A stretch of 8,935 bases of DNA from Thermoplasmata archaeon (lineage in GTDB: Archaea; Thermoplasmatota; Thermoplasmata; Thermoplasmatales; Thermoplasmataceae). Under the pieces are notes generated by a model, which was not told the origin of the DNA, searched no databases, and saw only the letters and a program-made list of their open reading frames with translations. A program made the translations under genes and the position numbers. Where the stretch lies: positions 1 to 8,935 of the forward strand of contig JAKBQK010000261.1 of the NCBI GenBank assembly GCA_021835265.1. Direction: 5' to 3'. This document shows, piece after piece, positions 6,016 through 8,935 of this stretch (positions within the stretch are counted from its first letter, which is position 1; each line of letters opens with the position of its first letter).

Positions 6016-7350
6016 CTAAGTCCCACTCAGTTCCTCCAAGGACTTACCTGTGGTTTCTTTTCCGAGCCAGAGTGTTACAATAAGACCCATAGAGGAGACA
6101 ACTGCGAGGAAAATCATTCCTGCACCGATTCCATATACATCCCAAACATAAGCAAATGTAAATATGCCAAATAGTGCACCCACCCTACTTACTGTCGTTC
6201 CAAATCCCTGGGCCGTAGATCTTATATCTGTTGCATATAGTTCCTGTGGATATATTGAATTAGTGTTCCCCGGTCCTAGTTCCTGACTGATTTCAAAGAC
6301 AATAAATAACAATACAATGTATATAACTGCGGAGTGATAATCAAAAACGATTGCTGCAAACATGAGAGTAATCACCATGCCAGTGAAACCAACGATGGTA
6401 AGATTTTTTCTTCCTGAAGTATCGATAAGCAAGATAGCTATAACTGCACCTATTATTGCTAGGAATGCAATGATTGTAGCATAGCCCGATGCAGCATCTG
6501 AACTTATTCCGAGGTTCTGTAGTACCGAAGGTCCGTCCAGTGCTATCACATAAGTTACAGCATCCAGTGCAAACCAGAAAATTGATATGAAAGCAGTGGC
6601 AACAATATATTTCTTTCTAAAAAGATCACCAATCCTTGTCTTGCTAATTGTAACAGGTGCCCCCACATATGCACTATTGTCGATCTCTTTTATTGAAACA
6701 TTTGCCATTTCATTCTTTCCGTGAGAAAGAAGCCATCTTGGGGATTCTGGTACATCTCGTCTCATGATAAGTATAATCACCGCAGGGATTATGCCAATCA
6801 GAAACATATATCTCCAAGATACATTCCCCAAAGGTATGAGAATGGTACCGATTCCGTATGATGAGAAAGCTCCTACAAACCAAGCGGTTCCAGAGAGGCT
6901 AAGTAGTTTTCCCCTGTGCTTTACAGGTGAAAATTCTGCAATGATTGTAGGCGTTATTGCATAATCTGCCCCAATAGCAACGCCAAGGAGAAGCCGAAAG
7001 AAAAGTAACTGGAGATAATCAGTAGCAACTGCTGAAAGAATTGTGAAAAGTACGAAAAAAACCATGTCCCACATATATACATACTTTCTTCCCTTGATGT
7101 CTGTAATATAACCAGTTAAGACCCCACCAAATATCATTCCCAATATTGTGGAACCAAGAAGGAGCGTCATTTCAGTAGAGCTGAGGGAAAACTGTGACTG
7201 CAATATGAGGATAGCGACCGATATTATGGAAATATCATAACCATCGAGAAAGCTCCCCCCAGAAGAAAGTGCTGTGATTTTAAGATGTACCTTTTTTAGT
7301 TTACTCTTATCCAATGCATTAAACACAGAATGCAATGAGGTCAAAAACAA
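6016..7350 (-). CDS. MFS transporter, sugar/phosphate-symporter-like
   Basis: A 12-helix secondary carrier in the cytoplasmic membrane, 444 residues from TTG 7350. Helix 1 contains SFLDGYDIS (33-41). The helix 2-3 loop is GYITDIKGRKY (80-90), and helix 4 has GVAIGADYAITPTIIAEF (123-140), the D-Y signature of the phosphate-symporter/sugar-porter branch. HRGKL follows at 145-149. PESPRWLLS is at 201-209 before the central loop, then DTSGRKN (310-316) in the second half, ELYATDIRSTAQG (370-382) and KETTGKSLEEL (431-441) at the end. It is clearly a paralogue of the protein at 886-2196, with similar motifs throughout. GTG 7326 (residue 9) is an alternative start giving MFNALDKSK and 436 residues. 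The convergent neighbour is a glycerophosphodiesterase, which makes uptake of a phosphorylated or glycerol-derived solute possible but not shown. Confidence 0.9.
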   Translation of the reverse strand: MFLTSLHSVFNALDKSKLKKVHLKITALSSGGSFLDGYDISIISVAILILQSQFSLSSTEMTLLLGSTILGMIFGGVLTGYITDIKGRKYVYMWDMVFFVLFTILSAVATDYLQLLFFRLLLGVAIGADYAITPTIIAEFSPVKHRGKLLSLSGTAWFVGAFSSYGIGTILIPLGNVSWRYMFLIGIIPAVIILIMRRDVPESPRWLLSHGKNEMANVSIKEIDNSAYVGAPVTISKTRIGDLFRKKYIVATAFISIFWFALDAVTYVIALDGPSVLQNLGISSDAASGYATIIAFLAIIGAVIAILLIDTSGRKNLTIVGFTGMVITLMFAAIVFDYHSAVIYIVLLFIVFEISQELGPGNTNSIYPQELYATDIRSTAQGFGTTVSRVGALFGIFTFAYVWDVYGIGAGMIFLAVVSSMGLIVTLWLGKETTGKSLEELSGT

Positions 7351-7370
7351 ATATTTTTACTACGTCTTTA

Positions 7371-7386
7371 TCATATAATATATAGA
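7371..7386 (-). promoter_or_regulatory. TATA-like box upstream of the second MFS gene
   Basis: On the minus strand TCTATATATTATATGA is centred about 28 nt before TTG 7350, suited to a leaderless message from that codon, or to a leader of about 24 nt before GTG 7326. A second AT-rich box, GTAAAAATAT (7360-7351), would instead suit a leaderless start at 7326. I cannot separate the two. No Shine-Dalgarno sequence precedes either codon. Confidence 0.4.
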
Positions 7387-7767
7387 AACTGAATCTCATT
7401 TTTATATGAATTCGATTTTACATCCATTCCATCATTAATATAAAACTACTATTTACTTTATGCTAAGACTTAATGGTTAAATCGCTTTACCCTCGTATGA
7501 GTTAGAAATATTTCTGGAATTGTTTTTTATTACTTTATACGATCCATTGAGATGCATTAGGATTAGTTTTATGTCTTTAGAATGCGATGCAATGAAACAT
7601 ATCTCTCCTTAATCTTTTCTGATCGTTTGAATTACGCATTGAAACATAAAAATAATTCCCTTTCATTATGGTTATACATCACATATCATCTAGGTTTATC
7701 CAATAAACACCATTTTGGCTTTCAGGTAGTAGATTTTTTCATTGAACTAGATAAACAGAGATATAGT
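7387..7767. other. Long non-coding gap with no recognised gene
   Basis: About 380 bp of AT-rich sequence between the second MFS gene's promoter and the 3' end of the NRAMP operon. Both strands were read for transposase traces, small genes and RNA genes, and none was recognised. A plus-strand reading frame enters here (7582) but runs antisense through the 68-residue gene and looks spurious. One imperfect direct repeat is present: GCAATGAAACATA (7589-7601) and GCATTGAAACATA (7636-7648), 12 of 13 bases identical. The 3' untranslated region and terminator of the NRAMP operon should lie at its right side, but I cannot point to a terminator. Confidence 0.5.
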
Positions 7768-7974
7768 TTAAACGACGTGCGAAAAACCAATTATAACAAG
7801 CAAAACCATAAGAATTATGTATATTCGCAGGAACCAAAAAGCTGCTTTGATTCCTTTGCTGAACCCAACTTTTTCAACTGGTATCATGTTGTAATCTCTC
7901 AGTCCTTGAGAACCCATGAATTTATCAAGTTCTTCTCTCTCCTCAATTTTTAATTCCCCATTTTTTTCAGTCAT
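7768..7974 (-). CDS. Small single-span membrane protein in the NRAMP operon
   Basis: 68 residues, unrecognised family. The first 40 or so residues are highly charged and hydrophilic (MTEKNGELKIEEREELDKFM, then a short GSQGLRDYN stretch and PVEKVGF). Residues about 44-64 form one hydrophobic helix (AFWFLRIYIILMVLLVIIGF), followed by a four-residue tail. Basic residues just before the helix (SKGIK) suggest that the N-terminus is cytoplasmic. The gene is well supported as real: it begins 12 bp after the NRAMP stop, and a strong GGGGGT ribosome binding site lies 4-5 nt before its ATG at 7974, next to the NRAMP TGA. It is therefore translated together with the transporter and could be an accessory or regulatory subunit, though this is only inferred from position. 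The opposing plus-strand frame has no such signals. Confidence 0.75.
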   Translation of the reverse strand: MTEKNGELKIEEREELDKFMGSQGLRDYNMIPVEKVGFSKGIKAAFWFLRIYIILMVLLVIIGFSHVV

Positions 7975-7978
7975 TTTT

Positions 7979-7984
7979 ACCCCC
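7979..7984 (-). promoter_or_regulatory. Strong ribosome binding site for the small membrane protein
   Basis: On the minus strand the sequence TGA-AA-GGGGGT-AAAA-ATG joins the NRAMP stop codon to the next start. The purine-rich GGGGGT is the clearest Shine-Dalgarno sequence in the window. It settles both the reality and the start of the 68-residue gene. Confidence 0.7.
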
Positions 7985-7986
7985 TT

Positions 7987-8935
7987 TCACAACAATCCAA
8001 CAAGATGAGCAAATACAGATGGAAGAGCCACTGACAACCCATACAGACCATTCATCAATATAGGAAATCCAATAATTGAAAATCCTATTATATTCTGCCA
8101 TTTCTTGTTGACCATATTACCCATTATACCCTTGTCGTTTAATAGCAATAAAAGAAACAGCATAGCAGCTGGCATAAAGATTGTGGCTATAACCTGTACC
8201 GTCAGATTGAGATAACCAAGAGGTGCATTTGGGATAAGAGTTATAGCTGCGGCGACTGCTAGTGCAATAAAACTTGGAAGATAAAACATAACTTCTTCTT
8301 TTGCAGGTAAATTTATACTTTTTTTCCATCCAAATGCTTCACTCATTGCCCAGGATGTACTCGCAGATATTGCAATTGCCGCTATAAAACCTGCTTCCAC
8401 GAGACCCAACGCGAATAGCTCCATGGGAAAAAGTCCAATTTTTGCGGAAAATATTTGTAATATATTGTCGACTCCAAGAGTCCCTTTGGAGTCAAAGCCA
8501 AATACTGTTGTTTCTGTCAGGATTATTATGGCGATAGCCACTATCACCATAACTGTGAAACCGATAAGAGTATCACGTTGCCCGAATTTTATATCATCCT
8601 TAGTAAGCCCTTTATCCACTACCGACGATTGTTGAAAGAACAACATCCAAGGTGCGATAGTAGTTCCGAGATTGGCAAGTAACACATAAACGAACAGTGA
8701 ACTAAAACCACCACTTATTTTCCACGTTGCAAAACTATCTAAGACCTGTTCTATTGATGGGTGAGGGAGGAAAAACAATAACGGAACGAATACGAGATTG
8801 AAAATCGCAATGACTAGTGAAATTCGTTCCCACGTATAATATCTTAAAAAAAGCTGTATGGCAACAACTGCGAAAACAAATATGACGGCCGAAATAACTC
8901 GTGATACTCCAAGGATAGACATTCCCACGGTTATT
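7987..8935 (-). CDS. NRAMP-like divalent metal transporter (partial, N-terminus off the right edge)
   Basis: The frame is open through the right edge; within the window it shows about 313 residues from GTG 8928, which is internal and not the true start. NRAMP (SLC11) proteins are proton-coupled divalent-metal importers with 11-12 helices and over 400 residues, so roughly 100 residues, including TM1 with its DPGN motif, are missing here. TM6 is recognisable as ANLGTTIAPWMLFFQQS (85-101) followed by VVDKGLTKDDIKFG. TM8/9 has ISASTSWAMSEAFGWKKS (187-204), and further helices fill 212-236, 242-264 and 280-313. In classical NRAMPs TM6 carries A-x-x-M-P-H-N. Here the Met is Ala and the His is Trp (IAPWM), so the metal site differs and the ion may be other than Mn/Fe. 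It is the upstream gene of a pair with the 68-residue membrane protein. Confidence 0.85.
   Translation of the reverse strand, partial: ITVGMSILGVSRVISAVIFVFAVVAIQLFLRYYTWERISLVIAIFNLVFVPLLFFLPHPSIEQVLDSFATWKISGGFSSLFVYVLLANLGTTIAPWMLFFQQSSVVDKGLTKDDIKFGQRDTLIGFTVMVIVAIAIIILTETTVFGFDSKGTLGVDNILQIFSAKIGLFPMELFALGLVEAGFIAAIAISASTSWAMSEAFGWKKSINLPAKEEVMFYLPSFIALAVAAAITLIPNAPLGYLNLTVQVIATIFMPAAMLFLLLLLNDKGIMGNMVNKKWQNIIGFSIIGFPILMNGLYGLSVALPSVFAHLVGLL

Noticed and set aside
6764..6964. Plus-strand open frame of 66 residues
   Set aside because: Antisense shadow of the second MFS gene.
7589..7648. Direct repeat GCAATGAAACATA / GCATTGAAACATA as a possible CRISPR-like unit
   Set aside because: There are only two imperfect 13-nt copies 47 nt apart and no further units. 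GAAAC resemblance alone is not evidence of an array.
7582..7953. Plus-strand 123-residue open frame
   Set aside because: It overlaps the 68-residue minus-strand gene, which has a strong ribosome binding site, a membrane helix and operon position. The plus frame has none of these and its product has no recognisable motif.
8117..8635. Open frames of 70 residues on either strand inside the NRAMP-like gene
   Set aside because: They lie within a continuous, motif-bearing transporter frame and have no independent support.

Overview
The window looks like a piece of chromosome from an archaeon of the Thermoplasmatales type (Thermoplasma/Ferroplasma/Cuniculiplasma relatives). The evidence is archaeal ribosomal protein S8e directly coupled to archaeal SRP19, an AT-rich sequence, TATA-like boxes about 25 nt upstream of start codons with little or no leader, frequent TTG/GTG starts, and IS200/IS605 relics of archaeal type. 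The genus cannot be fixed from sequence alone.

Layout, left to right. (1) 2-127: probable C-terminal end of an unrecognised plus-strand gene, converging on the core operon rps8e-srp19 (754-129, minus strand). (2) 886-2196 (open up to 2367), minus: an MFS transporter. A perfect 11-bp inverted repeat sits inside the annotated-length N-terminus and probably marks the true promoter. (3) 2534 to about 3890, plus: a heavily decayed IS200/IS605 element with a tnpA relic followed by a tnpB relic, both with several frameshifts and stops and both missing catalytic residues. (4) 3967-4890, minus: an intact alpha/beta-hydrolase esterase of the hormone-sensitive-lipase type. (5) 5024 to about 5134, plus: the N-terminal stub of a second, different TnpB, so the esterase lies between two transposon relics. 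(6) 5303-6013, plus: glycerophosphodiester phosphodiesterase, converging with a 2-bp gap on (7) 6016-7350, minus: a second MFS transporter, paralogous to the first. (8) 7351-7767: non-coding as far as I can see. (9) 7987 to the right edge, minus: an NRAMP-like metal transporter lacking its N-terminus in this window, followed 12 bp downstream by a translationally linked 68-residue single-span membrane protein (7768-7974).

The genes read as core information processing on the left and an accessory set of importers and hydrolases on the right: two MFS carriers, an esterase, a glycerophosphodiesterase and a metal carrier. This would fit a heterotroph scavenging organic nutrients and metals, but no single pathway ties them together. 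I see no CRISPR array, tRNA, rRNA or obvious defence system. The points most worth checking are the palindrome at the first MFS promoter, the NRAMP-like protein whose TM6 metal-binding Met and His are replaced, its small membrane partner, and the two transposon relics around the esterase.
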